A stretch of DNA of 62,050 nucleotides from JAFAGX01 sp035623255 (GCA_035623255.1 DASPTU010000099.1:1-62050); one strand, 5' to 3'. Shown: positions 42,551 to 51,531, counted from the stretch's first letter. Made by a program: numbers and translations. The notes: a model not told the origin generated them from the sequence alone.

Positions 42551-42994
42551 TTATTTTTGTCCGCGCAGGTAATGATCGGTTTTGTTGATCCAATCTTCGC
42601 GGGGCGGATTGAAAACATCCAGATCCACGGTATCGGCCAAAGCTTCGGCCTTGTGCGGCATGTGGGGAGGAATCGTCAGCACCTCGCCCGCATTGACCAC
42701 GATTTCTTTGCCATCGATCCAAAACTTCAGCGCACCATCCAGGATGTATGTGACCTGCTCGTTATGATGGCTGTGTTCCGGGACGATGCAGCCTTTCTTC
42801 AGCAACACACGAGCGAGCATGATGTTCTGACCAACGACAAAATGACGCTGCAGCAAAGGGTTCAGGTCTTCGATAGGGACGGTACTCCAGGGAATGTACT
42901 GCAGCGTCGCCTTGTGCGCCGCATGCTTCTTGCGGGAGGATTTCTTTTTTGTCTTGATTTTCATCTTGCGGCTGGCTCGCGCTGTGCTTGCCAT
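42551..42994 (-). CDS. Cupin protein with lysine-rich N terminus
   Basis: A 147-residue protein. The first 28 residues after the start at 42994 are very basic (MKIKTKKKSSRKKHAAHK), with no membrane segment. The rest is a single cupin barrel with motif 1 IVPEHSHHNEQVTYILDGAL (metal ligands H, H, E) and motif 2 IPPHMPHKAEAL. The start codon lies 2 bp beyond the stop of the upstream amidohydrolase gene, so the two are coupled. A longer frame from 43030 would overlap that gene. Likely a small-molecule-binding or isomerase cupin for the amidohydrolase pathway; the ligand is unknown. Confidence 0.82.
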   Translation of the reverse strand: MASTARASRKMKIKTKKKSSRKKHAAHKATLQYIPWSTVPIEDLNPLLQRHFVVGQNIMLARVLLKKGCIVPEHSHHNEQVTYILDGALKFWIDGKEIVVNAGEVLTIPPHMPHKAEALADTVDLDVFNPPREDWINKTDHYLRGQK

Positions 42995-42995
42995 G

Positions 42996-44324
42996 TCAGT
43001 GGACCTTTCCCTGATAGATTCCGACGGCATTGTCGTGGAGATAGCCGTGCGCCAGTTGAAGCGCCTGGGCTTCGGTAACCTCGCCTTCCGAGATCATCTC
43101 CGCCAGCGCTGCCGCGAGCGCAGTGCGGCTGGATTGCACTCCCAGCCAATAGCTTTCCTCGGCGCCCAGAGCCTGATTGTAAGGGAAGCAGTCGGTCCCA
43201 AATGTAACTTTGTCAGGAAAAGTTTCCAGCCACTGCTTGAGCAGCTTCTTGAATTCGGAGGGATAGAGCAGAACCTCGGTCTCCGACGTGTCGAGATAGA
43301 CGTTCTTCATGGCCGCCAGCCAAATCGCCTGCCGGTCATAGGGATATCCCCCGTGGATCATCACGAATGTAGTACTTGCGTAGCGGGGATCACGAACCAC
43401 GGTTTCGAGGTTCAGGATATTACTTTCTGACAAATTGAAGTAATCGCCGATGCCAACGGCGGAATGGATGTGCACCGGCAGATGGAGCCGCCCGCCCTCG
43501 CGGACCAGATAGCGGAAGACGTAATCCTGGAATGTGCGGTACTCTTGCTCGCTGGGAATGCCCCCAACAACGAATCGCTCGTAGATATCTGCGGTTTGCT
43601 CTCGAGTTGGGTCAGAAAATTTCGTCGACCGGAAGTAGGCGACTTCAAACTTTTGCGCGATCGCGCCTTTTTTCTGATTGTCCTCGAGCGTGCGGGTTAC
43701 GAAGCTAAGGTAATCGTCGAAGCTGGCCGGAAGCTTAGTTATGCCTTCCTGTTGCATCCAGCGGTGCAGCATTTTTTCCTGCAGCGGGATATAAACCTGC
43801 TCATCGCTGTTGCGCGCGGTTTCGCGCTGATTATCAAAAGGCCACATGAAAGAGTCAGAAAAGAACACCCAGACGAAACGCTTGGGATCAAGGTAATCGG
43901 CCATCATGGCACGGTTCGCAACCCCCTGCTCGATGTTCAGTTTGTCGAGAAGGTTGGAAAAGTAGGCGATTCCCTGCTGCTTCCGGGCCTCCTCCTTCTT
44001 TTGGATGAGCCACCTGGTGTGTTCGGGAGAGAGATCGTTATAGGGATATCCCCAAACAGCCTTGGCAGCGGCGACCAACTCGGGATTGGTATCCCGTTCA
44101 CGAAGGGCAGCGCTGCCCGGCGGGGCGGCCATGGCATCGACGTCGGGGTCGTCAGCATATCCAGGGTGGGCATGATGATCGAACATAGGGATCTTTTCAA
44201 TCTGCGGCAACAAGCGTTGATAGATTTGCTCCATATCGCTGCCAGGAAAAGGACGAGCCTGAGCAGCAGCAAACGATGACAAAAGCGGAAGAAAACAGAA
44301 GACGACAATAGTGGTTCGGTTCAT
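42996..44324 (-). CDS. Secreted metal-dependent amidohydrolase
   Basis: A 442-residue product from the ATG at 44324, with a signal peptide (MNRTTIVVFCFLPLLSSFAA, residues 1-21). The TIM-barrel metal motif is MFDHHAHPGYADDPDVDAMA. Further ligand candidates are the histidines in VHIHSAVG and VMIHGGYP and the aspartate in FGTDCFP. It belongs to the broad amidohydrolase-2 group (related to decarboxylases and uronate-isomerase-like hydrolases), and an exact reaction cannot be given. It lies between an aminotransferase gene (32 bp upstream) and a cupin gene, in a locus headed by a TonB receptor, which suggests breakdown of an imported compound. Confidence 0.83.
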   Translation of the reverse strand: MNRTTIVVFCFLPLLSSFAAAQARPFPGSDMEQIYQRLLPQIEKIPMFDHHAHPGYADDPDVDAMAAPPGSAALRERDTNPELVAAAKAVWGYPYNDLSPEHTRWLIQKKEEARKQQGIAYFSNLLDKLNIEQGVANRAMMADYLDPKRFVWVFFSDSFMWPFDNQRETARNSDEQVYIPLQEKMLHRWMQQEGITKLPASFDDYLSFVTRTLEDNQKKGAIAQKFEVAYFRSTKFSDPTREQTADIYERFVVGGIPSEQEYRTFQDYVFRYLVREGGRLHLPVHIHSAVGIGDYFNLSESNILNLETVVRDPRYASTTFVMIHGGYPYDRQAIWLAAMKNVYLDTSETEVLLYPSEFKKLLKQWLETFPDKVTFGTDCFPYNQALGAEESYWLGVQSSRTALAAALAEMISEGEVTEAQALQLAHGYLHDNAVGIYQGKVH

Positions 44325-44356
44325 GGGCTTTCCAAAGCGTAAGAACGGCTGACTGC

Positions 44357-45544
44357 CTAGAGATTTACTACGTGCTGCCAGGCGCAAGCCACGTTCTGAA
44401 TGCGCGCGACGGCTTCACGCAAAGTTTCCATCGAAGACGCAAACGAGAACCGGACAAATTCGCTTCCCGCGGCACCGAAGGCAGCGCCCGGAATCGCAGC
44501 TACGCCCGCCTCCTCCAGCATGATGCGACAAATCTCTTCCGCGCTCACTCCGGTCTCGGAAATGTTCACCCAGGCGTAGAACGCGCCCTCTGGCGCCTGG
44601 CAATGGAAGCCCGGCACGTGGTTGAGCTCGCGCACGAATTGTTCCCGGCGCCTGGCGAATTCCGCAACCATGCGCGGCGTTGCGCCAGTGCTATCTTTCA
44701 GGGCTTCGATCGCACCATATTGAGAAAACTCCGCTACGCATGTGTAGCTGTTAACCACTAACATAAGCAACGCGGATGCAATTTCCGGCGGAGCGACAGA
44801 GTATCCCAAACGCCAGCCCGTCATGGCGAAACTCTTGGAGAATCCATCGATGAGGACGGTGCGTTCCTCCATGCCGGGGTAGCTGAGCATGGAAACATAT
44901 TTCCCGCCGTAAATGATTCGGGCATAGATTTCATCCGAGAGCACGATCAGGTCATGCTGGACCGCGAGTTGAGCGAGCGCCCGCTGTACACCGTCGGTGT
45001 AAACAGTACCGGTGGGATTGGCGGGCGAGTTGGTGATCAGGATCTTCGTACGTGGGGTAATCTTGCGCGCGATTTCATGGGGATCGGGCTGGAGATTATT
45101 GCGTTCAGATAATTCGAACGGGATGGGAACGCCGCCAAACCCCAGCGTGATCGAAGAATAACCCGGAAAACCGGGGTCGGGATACAGGACCTCATCGCCA
45201 GGATCAACAAGTGCCATCAGGGACATGAAGAGAGCAATCTTGCAGCCGGGCGCGATCACAATGTGATCGGGATTGATGTGTACATCGCGAGTTCGGCGAA
45301 GATATTCAGCAATCGCCTCGCGCAAAGCTGGAACGCCGGCCATCGGGCAGTAACGATCTTTGCCTTGATCAATGGCTCGCTTCAGAGCTTCGCTGGTGGG
45401 AGCTGCGGGATGAAAATCAGGTTCGCCGAGTTCTAAATGAATGATTGAGCGTCCTTCGCGCTCCAATTGTTTAGCGCGCGCGTAAACGGAGAGAGCGCCC
45501 TCGCCACTCATCACCGACATTCGCGACGCAAGAGATCGCATCAA
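44357..45544 (-). CDS. PLP-dependent class I/II aminotransferase (aspartate aminotransferase-like)
   Basis: A 395-residue fold-type I aminotransferase. Substrate-binding IIHLELGEPDFHPAAP (residues about 35-50), SPANPTGTVY, and the PLP lysine in IDGFSKSFAMTGWRLGYSVA (near 235) are intact. FVRFSFASSMETLREAVARI holds the C-terminal arginine that binds the carboxylate. Its ATG overlaps the stop of the upstream AhpD-like gene by 4 bp. Members transfer amino groups between 2-oxoglutarate and Asp, aromatic or other amino acids; the specificity is open. Position suggests a role in the same catabolic unit as the amidohydrolase rather than general metabolism. Confidence 0.9.
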   Translation of the reverse strand: MMRSLASRMSVMSGEGALSVYARAKQLEREGRSIIHLELGEPDFHPAAPTSEALKRAIDQGKDRYCPMAGVPALREAIAEYLRRTRDVHINPDHIVIAPGCKIALFMSLMALVDPGDEVLYPDPGFPGYSSITLGFGGVPIPFELSERNNLQPDPHEIARKITPRTKILITNSPANPTGTVYTDGVQRALAQLAVQHDLIVLSDEIYARIIYGGKYVSMLSYPGMEERTVLIDGFSKSFAMTGWRLGYSVAPPEIASALLMLVVNSYTCVAEFSQYGAIEALKDSTGATPRMVAEFARRREQFVRELNHVPGFHCQAPEGAFYAWVNISETGVSAEEICRIMLEEAGVAAIPGAAFGAAGSEFVRFSFASSMETLREAVARIQNVACAWQHVVNL

Positions 45545-46116
45545 GCCTGCTTTCTCGAAACTTCCTGGGGAATTTGAGTGGTGGGAATTCTCAAAGCCCC
45601 GATAAATCGCGGAAAGAGTTCGAACGCCGCGGCGGTGGCCATAAGCTCAACGAGCTGCGCATCGTTGTATACGGTCTTCAACTCCACGAAAAATTTATCG
45701 TCAATTTCGTCCGGTGATCGGTGCAAGCGGTCCGCGCAACGAAATCCTAACTTCTCGGCCTGGCTGAACGGACCCTGCTCAAAATCACTTTTTACGGCGG
45801 CGATCTGAGCGTCACTGGCCCCTTTTTGCCTGGCAGAGAGCGAATGGGCTGAAATCGCATATGCCGAATCGTTAATTACAGAGATGCGAGTCGCCAACAG
45901 TTCTTTATACCAGCCGGGCAAGGCACTGTCACCGAGGAGGCCCTTGAGAAAGCCGGCCATACCAATGGCCAGGGCAGGCGCATGCGCCAGAATCTTGAAC
46001 ATATTCGGCACGACGCCCCGCTGTTTCAGCAAGGCGTCGTAGATGGCAGCAATTTCGGGTGGAACCTGGTCCCGTTCGAGCAGCGGAACCCGAGGCGAGG
46101 CTTCCGTCTTCTGCAT
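45541..46116 (-). CDS. AhpD/carboxymuconolactone decarboxylase-fold protein without the catalytic cysteines
   Basis: A 191-residue helical protein with the CMD/AhpD core: YKELLATRISVINDSAYAIS followed by AHSLSARQKGASDAQIAAVK (residues about 70-110). In peroxidase members the motif is C-x2-C-x3-H. Here the equivalent is S-A-Y-A-I-S-A-H, so both cysteines are absent and only the histidine remains. A disulfide-based peroxidase reaction is therefore unlikely; a lactone decarboxylase-like or binding role is possible. Its ATG shares one base with the stop of the upstream TonB receptor (TGATG), so the genes are translationally coupled, and it overlaps the downstream aminotransferase gene by 4 bp. 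Confidence 0.8.
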   Translation of the reverse strand: MQKTEASPRVPLLERDQVPPEIAAIYDALLKQRGVVPNMFKILAHAPALAIGMAGFLKGLLGDSALPGWYKELLATRISVINDSAYAISAHSLSARQKGASDAQIAAVKSDFEQGPFSQAEKLGFRCADRLHRSPDEIDDKFFVELKTVYNDAQLVELMATAAAFELFPRFIGALRIPTTQIPQEVSRKQA

Positions 46117-49100
46117 CAGAAGGCGTACCTCAACGAGAACTGAATCAGCCTCGGCGTACCAGCGGTTGAAACGATCTTGCCGAAAGTCCCCGGATTCTCC
46201 ACGTCATCCTGTTGCGGATTTGCGAAGTTCGGATGATTCCAGATGTTGAAGAAATCCGTGGTAAAGCGCAGCGTTTGCCGTTCGGTAAGGTTGAAGTTCT
46301 TGATGATAGAGAAGTCCCAGTTCTGCTGGAAGGGGCCACGATAGATGTTGCGGCCAAGGTTGCCGAAATTAGTGCCGCAAAAATTGGGGTTGTTGATCGG
46401 ATTGCACTCGAAGGCGGTATTTCCACCTGCTACCTGCGGATAGAGCAGCGGAGCCGGGGTGAAATTGTTGATGTTGAGATATCCGTTAAGCCGCTGATGG
46501 ATATCCCCGCTGGTTTTGCCCGACGCAATAGTAGCGCCCGGAGCGAGTTCGGCTCCCAGGGTTGGGGTTAAGCCAGCGCCAAGGAACCCAGTGCCGGCGG
46601 CCGAGTCGAACACCGAAAACGGCGTGCCGGATTGGAAGATGCTGATGCCGCTGATGGACCAATTGCCCAACAGTGTTGCTTTGGGCCCGTGTTCGTTGCG
46701 AAAGAAAGGAAGATCGTAGCGGTAGCTGGCGATAAGCCGGTGTGTGCGATCGAAATCAGAGAGCCCGCGCGAAGCGGTGAGACTTGATTCATCATTCCAG
46801 GCAGTGGCGAAGGCCGTGTTGCCGCTGGATGTGGCATCGTTCGAGCGCGAGAAAGTGTAGGCGGCCTGAAAGTATCCGGCACCCCAGCGTCGAGAGAGAG
46901 TAGTCTGCAAGGAATGGTAATGGGAGTAGGCGTCGTCAATGAAGGCCTGCATGCCGGAGTAGCCATTGATCGGCAATGAGCGCGAGCGTGCCGGCCCGTT
47001 GGAGAGGGTGTCGTAGATGATCTTGTACTGCGTGCCATTGGCAGCAGTAATCACGAGCGGATTGCTTGGACTCACGTTTTGCGCCTGCAGGGGCGTACGT
47101 GTTTCCCGCAGATGGATAGAGTGCGTACCTACATAGCCGACTTCTAATACCCATCGTTTGCCAAGTTCACGCTGCAACGTGAGGTTCCACTGTTGGGTGT
47201 TGGGTGTAACAAAGTGGCGCGGCACCGGCAGAACGAAAATGTCTTGCGAAGGGAGACCGGCAGCCCCACCGGGGCAAGAGAAACTCGGCGCCTGGGTCGG
47301 GTCATTACCGGGGAATCCCTGGAACACCGCTAAACACGGGATAAACCCGGGGTCGATCACTCCCCCGGCGGGCAGGGCATTCGGGTTTGGAGTCGGGCAG
47401 CCCGGGAGCGGATTGGCAGAGAAGAAGGTGGCTTCACAGCCAGGGGCGCCTCCTCCAAACGCAACCGGCAAGAAGGGCGCCTGGAAGCTCAGTTGATCAA
47501 CCGATCCCACGTCCTCGCGGACAAAGTAGATTCCATAGCCGCCGCGCAGCGAGGTCGTGTGGTGGCCGAAGATATCCCACGCAAAGCCCACGCGCGGACC
47601 AAGGCCGGTCGCGTAATCGTTCTTGTAGGTCGTATTGCTGCCGGTGGGATTCAAACCGGGTATGCCCAAGCCTTTGACACAACTGCCGTAAATGAAGGGG
47701 TACTTGCCCTCGTCTGCCAGTTGTGGATCGGCGTTTCCGATGTGGCAAAGACTGTCATAGTACCCGCCGATAATTTCCGTGCGCAGGCCAAGGTTGAGGG
47801 TCAGATCCTTTCGCGCCTTCCAATCGTCCTGCACATAAAAACCAAAGTCGTTGGCTCGATACTGGTGGTTGTATACACCTCCACCACCGAAGCTGAAGGG
47901 GGGTGCACCTTGCAGGAACGACTGGAAATCGGTGAGCGGGCTGCCGTTGGCGAAACTGGCGAAGATGAGCTGTCCGTTGAAGACCTGGGGAAAGAGTTTG
48001 TCCAGATTGACGCGGCTGTAGTCGCCTCCCCAGCTGAGAACGTGCGCTCCATGCACCCAACTGAAATTATCCACAAAGTTGTAATTGTTCTGGGTCTGGT
48101 GCTGATCGGCGAACGGTGCGGGCCCAAGCTGGAAGCCCGAACTGTTGAGCGTGAATTTGTAGATCGCCTGGGTCACATTATTGGTCGGACGATCAATGCC
48201 CAAGTCGGCAGCCGTGACCGGGTTGATATTGTCCAGGCTGTTTCCGATGTGTACCAAGCCGAACCGGAAATCGTTCACTAGCGTTGATGAAAACAGGTGG
48301 GTCTCATTGATGCTGAAAAATCGCGCGTGTATCGGCAGATCAAAAGGAAAGTCCAAATCGGTGGCGCTGACACTGCTTTGCAGCGTCGAACCCAGGGATT
48401 CGGGTAAGCCTCCGGCGCCGAAGGGCAGGAATGATTCGGAATCGGAGAAGAAAAAGCGAGCGGAAAGTTTATCGTTACCACCGCGAAATTCGCGGTCCCA
48501 ATTCGTGGTGAACTGGTCGTCGGTGTATCGTCCCGGACGAGTGATGAAGAACGGGGCTGTGTTGATGCTAGGGGTGCAGCCCGGAGCGGCGCTCACGCTA
48601 ACGCCGGGCGTGCCGGGAAGTGAAGGAATGAGATAGCCGTTGGCGTCTCCGCCGAATTGGTCGCTCTTGAAATTGAGCAGCTTGAGGATCACCGGATCGA
48701 TGACGATTGGCACCGCGGGACAGCCGGGTGCTGCGGGCGAACTGAAATCTTTGATCAGCGTCGCCGCATCTCGCTGTGCGGGCAGAATGGGGAAACCGGG
48801 ATTGCTGATGGCTGTGCCAGGAGACTCACCGCTGCGCTGGCGCGTTCCCTGATAGTTCAGGAAAAAGAAACCAAGCTTGCCGTCGGTTCCGATCGGCCCG
48901 CCGAGACTTCCACCGAAAATGTTTTGCTTAACTGACGGACGCGCTTGTCCAGCCTGCTTCAGGAAATATTCGTTGGAGTTTAGTACGTCGTTGCGGAAGA
49001 ACTCATACACGTCACCGTGGAAAGTCTTGGTTCCGGATTTCAGAATCGCGTCGACGTTGCCACCGCCGTTGCGGCCCTGGCTCGCGTCGTAAAGCGAGGT

Positions 49101-49781
49101 TTGCACTTTGAATTCGCCGATGACGTCGGGATTGGGGAGCGGCACGTTGGTGGTTTGTGCCACGTTGTAGTCTGTGGCGCTGATGCCTTCGATCAAGAAA
49201 TTGTTATTATCTTCTCGCTGACCATTGACAAAGATTTTGTTGCTGCCACGGCCGAGTTGTGCCGAAGCGTTCAGCTCGCTGTAGACCCCGGTGGACAGGG
49301 TGAGCAATTGCTGGAAGTTTTGAGTGGCCAGAGGAAGCTCGCGAATGGTGGCGGACTCGATTGCCTGGCCGGTCGCAGCTTGGGTGGTCTCTACCGCTTG
49401 AACTTGCGCCTGAACCTCGATCTTCTCCTGGACCGCCTGGGTTCTCAGCTTCGCGACCATGCGGGTAGTTTCAGTGACACGCACTTCGATATCAGGGAAG
49501 GTTCCTTCGGCAAAGCCGCCACTATGTACGATCACCGTGTAGGTGCCTACTGGCAGCAAGGTAGCTGTAAACGAGCCACTGGCGTCGGTTTTTGTAGTGC
49601 GCGCCAACACGCCGGTGTCCTGGTTGGTGATGCGCACTTCAGCCCCGGCCACAAAGGCACCACTCGGATCCTGCACCGTGCCGCTGATGGCTCCGGTCGC
49701 GCCACCTTGCCCAAAACTTTGGACACCAAGTGCGGCCAGGACGAAACCAATTAGGACTAACCTGCCGAATGAACCCTGCAT
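46116..49781 (-). CDS. Oar-like TonB-dependent outer-membrane receptor (2)
   Basis: A 1221-residue outer-membrane protein. The ATG at 49781 is preferred over a GTG two codons upstream because GAGGGGG is then well spaced. Residues 1-26 are a signal peptide (GFVLAALGVQSFGQ). About 30-115 form a carboxypeptidase-regulatory-like domain (GTVQDPSGAFVAGAEVRITN; GTYTVIVHSGGF), about 120-240 a plug (IRELPLATQNFQQLLTLSTG), and the rest a large barrel ending in FSLRYAF with a terminal Phe. It heads a minus-strand unit with AhpD-like, aminotransferase, amidohydrolase and cupin genes, so it probably imports the substrate those enzymes use. The ligand is unknown. Confidence 0.92.
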   Translation of the reverse strand: MQGSFGRLVLIGFVLAALGVQSFGQGGATGAISGTVQDPSGAFVAGAEVRITNQDTGVLARTTKTDASGSFTATLLPVGTYTVIVHSGGFAEGTFPDIEVRVTETTRMVAKLRTQAVQEKIEVQAQVQAVETTQAATGQAIESATIRELPLATQNFQQLLTLSTGVYSELNASAQLGRGSNKIFVNGQREDNNNFLIEGISATDYNVAQTTNVPLPNPDVIGEFKVQTSLYDASQGRNGGGNVDAILKSGTKTFHGDVYEFFRNDVLNSNEYFLKQAGQARPSVKQNIFGGSLGGPIGTDGKLGFFFLNYQGTRQRSGESPGTAISNPGFPILPAQRDAATLIKDFSSPAAPGCPAVPIVIDPVILKLLNFKSDQFGGDANGYLIPSLPGTPGVSVSAAPGCTPSINTAPFFITRPGRYTDDQFTTNWDREFRGGNDKLSARFFFSDSESFLPFGAGGLPESLGSTLQSSVSATDLDFPFDLPIHARFFSINETHLFSSTLVNDFRFGLVHIGNSLDNINPVTAADLGIDRPTNNVTQAIYKFTLNSSGFQLGPAPFADQHQTQNNYNFVDNFSWVHGAHVLSWGGDYSRVNLDKLFPQVFNGQLIFASFANGSPLTDFQSFLQGAPPFSFGGGGVYNHQYRANDFGFYVQDDWKARKDLTLNLGLRTEIIGGYYDSLCHIGNADPQLADEGKYPFIYGSCVKGLGIPGLNPTGSNTTYKNDYATGLGPRVGFAWDIFGHHTTSLRGGYGIYFVREDVGSVDQLSFQAPFLPVAFGGGAPGCEATFFSANPLPGCPTPNPNALPAGGVIDPGFIPCLAVFQGFPGNDPTQAPSFSCPGGAAGLPSQDIFVLPVPRHFVTPNTQQWNLTLQRELGKRWVLEVGYVGTHSIHLRETRTPLQAQNVSPSNPLVITAANGTQYKIIYDTLSNGPARSRSLPINGYSGMQAFIDDAYSHYHSLQTTLSRRWGAGYFQAAYTFSRSNDATSSGNTAFATAWNDESSLTASRGLSDFDRTHRLIASYRYDLPFFRNEHGPKATLLGNWSISGISIFQSGTPFSVFDSAAGTGFLGAGLTPTLGAELAPGATIASGKTSGDIHQRLNGYLNINNFTPAPLLYPQVAGGNTAFECNPINNPNFCGTNFGNLGRNIYRGPFQQNWDFSIIKNFNLTERQTLRFTTDFFNIWNHPNFANPQQDDVENPGTFGKIVSTAGTPRLIQFSLRYAF

Positions 49782-50245
49782 ACACACCCCCTCGTAACGT
49801 AACAGTGCAGAACGGCTAAATGAAAAGCAGGCAGGACGAGCGACACGAAAAAGCGCTCAAGGTCTGCGTTCCTGGTGGGAGAGCAATGCTCCCAGAACCA
49901 GTAAGCAGCAGTTTGTGCCGGATGAGTCTCATTGGGTACACTTCCACCCCGGTTGTGCGCTGTAGTCCCCGGGGTTGCGAAAGCTTACCTGAAAACGGCA
50001 GGGACTTTCAACCACATGTTTTTTCGATACTATTATTCCGTCTCAGCCGCAAGAAGTCCCGAGAGCTGGTAGTGGTGCGGTTCGACAAGGAAGCGATGCA
50101 AGCGCGCGGTTATTGCGTCGCAAAGAACACGACGCCCCGCGCGGATCGCCCAGATCCCTCGCTACGCAAAAGCGGCTTGCCCGGGATGACAATCAAACTG
50201 CACCACTAACCGAGAACTGCCCGCAATTGAACGGGAGCACACAAG
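49782..50245. other. Intergenic region with no gene seen
   Basis: Upstream of the divergent TonB receptor and DUF4440 genes. Open frames here are short or repeat-derived and lack convincing ribosome sites. GTGGGAG/CTCCCAG near 49878-49899 can form a small stem. The right part contains one copy of the dispersed repeat (50141-50192). Promoters for both flanking genes must lie here but could not be fixed. Confidence 0.45.
50141..50192 (-). repeat. Dispersed intergenic repeat upstream of the DUF4440 gene
   Basis: On the minus strand it runs TTGTCATCCCGGGC ... GTAGCGAGGGATCTG. This is the GTCATCC...GAGGGATC form of the repeat family seen at 24129, 29186, 30674 and 42482. Confidence 0.5.
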
Positions 50246-50713
50246 ATGTGGAACTTGAGATTTAGCGTGATCTTATTCTCGATAGCCATCGCGGCAATCG
50301 GTGCCCCAGGCCGCCAGGAAAGCAACAACGAGATCGCCGCGTTCAACGAAAAATTCAGGCAACTCATTGCGGGGGCTGATCACCCCGGAATGCTGGCGCT
50401 ATGGGCAAATGACGGAGTTGACCTGATGCCCGGGGAAGCACCGCTGATCGGGAAGGATGCTATTGGGGAATGGCTGAAACAGATAGAAGCAAGCTCTCCC
50501 GGATCGAAAGTGTTGCGGGAGGAGTTGCAGTTCTATAGCATTCGGCGATCAGGAGATTGGGCGTCGGAATGGGCGACGGAACACCAAATCGTGCAGCCGC
50601 GCGGGAAACCGGCGATTGAAGGGTATGGCAAGATGGCCCTGATGCTGCATCGCGATTCACACGGCGCGTGGAAAATTCAGCAAGAGATGTGGAACGATTC
50701 TCCCAAGCCGTAG
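50246..50713 (+). CDS. Secreted DUF4440/SnoaL-like (NTF2-fold) protein
   Basis: A 155-residue protein with a signal peptide (residues 1-20, VILFSIAIAAIGAPG). The mature part has the NTF2-like cone pattern: IAAFNEKFRQLIAGADHPGM, LALWANDGVDLMPGEAPLIG, KDAIGEWLKQ, and a last pair of strands, GYGKMALMLHRDSHGAWKIQ. Such proteins bind or isomerise small molecules in the periplasm, and no active-site residue is diagnostic here. The gene is convergent with an SDR gene. The family is fairly sure, the role unknown. Confidence 0.75.
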   Translation: MWNLRFSVILFSIAIAAIGAPGRQESNNEIAAFNEKFRQLIAGADHPGMLALWANDGVDLMPGEAPLIGKDAIGEWLKQIEASSPGSKVLREELQFYSIRRSGDWASEWATEHQIVQPRGKPAIEGYGKMALMLHRDSHGAWKIQQEMWNDSPKP

Positions 50714-50742
50714 CCTTGCTGGAAACGGATGTCGAGGCGCCG

Positions 50743-51531
50743 CTAGAGGCCTTTGTAGGCACCGCCATCGACGAGAATCGTCTGACCGGTAATGTAGGAC
50801 GCGCGCTCCGACGCCAGCCAAACAATTGTGTCGGCAAGTTCGCGCGGTTCGCCAACGCGACGGAGAGGCGAATCTGCCGCCCAGGCGTCAAAGAAGTCTT
50901 GCTCTGGTTTTCCCTGCGCTGCCGAGCGGGCCTTGGCCAACTCTTTCAAGCGATCGGTTGCGGTATATCCCGGCCCGACATTGTTGACCAGAATTCCATC
51001 CTTGCCAAATTCGTTTGCCAGGCTTTTGACCAGACCGACGACTGCCGCGCGAACTGCATTCGACAGCACGAGATCGGTGACGGGCTGCTTGGTGGTGATG
51101 GAGGTAATGGTGATAATTCGTCCCCAACGCTTGCTTTGCATCTGCGGAATGACTTCGCGGGCAAAATAGACTGTGCTCAGAAAATTTGCATCGACGGCCT
51201 TCCGCCAGTCCTCGATTGTGGCGGCAAGGAAGCCTTTTGCAGGAGGACCGCCGGCGTTGGTGACACAAATGTCGACGGCTCCGAACTTCGTTACTGTCTG
51301 GTTGACGAACTCGTGCACGGCGCCGGGGTGAGTCACATCCATGGGCACGGCTAGTATTTCGGCGCCGTATTGTTTTTTGATCTGCTCGGCTGCTTTGCGG
51401 AGAGCCTCAGGATTTCGCGCGCACATGGCGAGCCGGCAGCCTTCGGCAGCAAAGGCTTCGGCGGTAGCGCGACCAATACCCTGGCTGGAAGCTGCAACAA
51501 TCGCAACGCGGCCTGCTAGTCCGGTTTCCAT
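50743..51531 (-). CDS. Short-chain dehydrogenase/reductase-like protein with atypical active site
   Basis: A 262-residue Rossmann protein. The coenzyme motif AASSQGIGRATAEAFAAEG (residues about 13-31), NAGGPP and the C-terminal YITGQTILVDGGAYKGL are those of FabG-like SDRs. The catalytic Y-x3-K of classical members is missing. The corresponding stretch is LVLSNAVRAAVVGLVKSLAN, with the Tyr replaced by Leu/Ser and the Lys by Arg. The preceding serine region is TITSITTKQPV. A recognised SDR subgroup carries such an LSN-x2-R motif, usually annotated as 3-oxoacyl reductase, but its chemistry must differ. It is monocistronic, divergent from a trans-sulfuration enzyme. Confidence 0.88.
   Translation of the reverse strand: METGLAGRVAIVAASSQGIGRATAEAFAAEGCRLAMCARNPEALRKAAEQIKKQYGAEILAVPMDVTHPGAVHEFVNQTVTKFGAVDICVTNAGGPPAKGFLAATIEDWRKAVDANFLSTVYFAREVIPQMQSKRWGRIITITSITTKQPVTDLVLSNAVRAAVVGLVKSLANEFGKDGILVNNVGPGYTATDRLKELAKARSAAQGKPEQDFFDAWAADSPLRRVGEPRELADTIVWLASERASYITGQTILVDGGAYKGL

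Noticed and set aside
47493..49754. Plus-strand frames of 262 and 245 codons opposite the second TonB receptor
   Set aside because: They lie entirely inside the receptor gene, have no ribosome binding site and resemble no protein family.
49820..50209. Plus-strand frame of 129 codons between the TonB receptor and the DUF4440 gene
   Set aside because: No convincing ribosome site, low-complexity composition, and its 3' part is a copy of the dispersed intergenic repeat.
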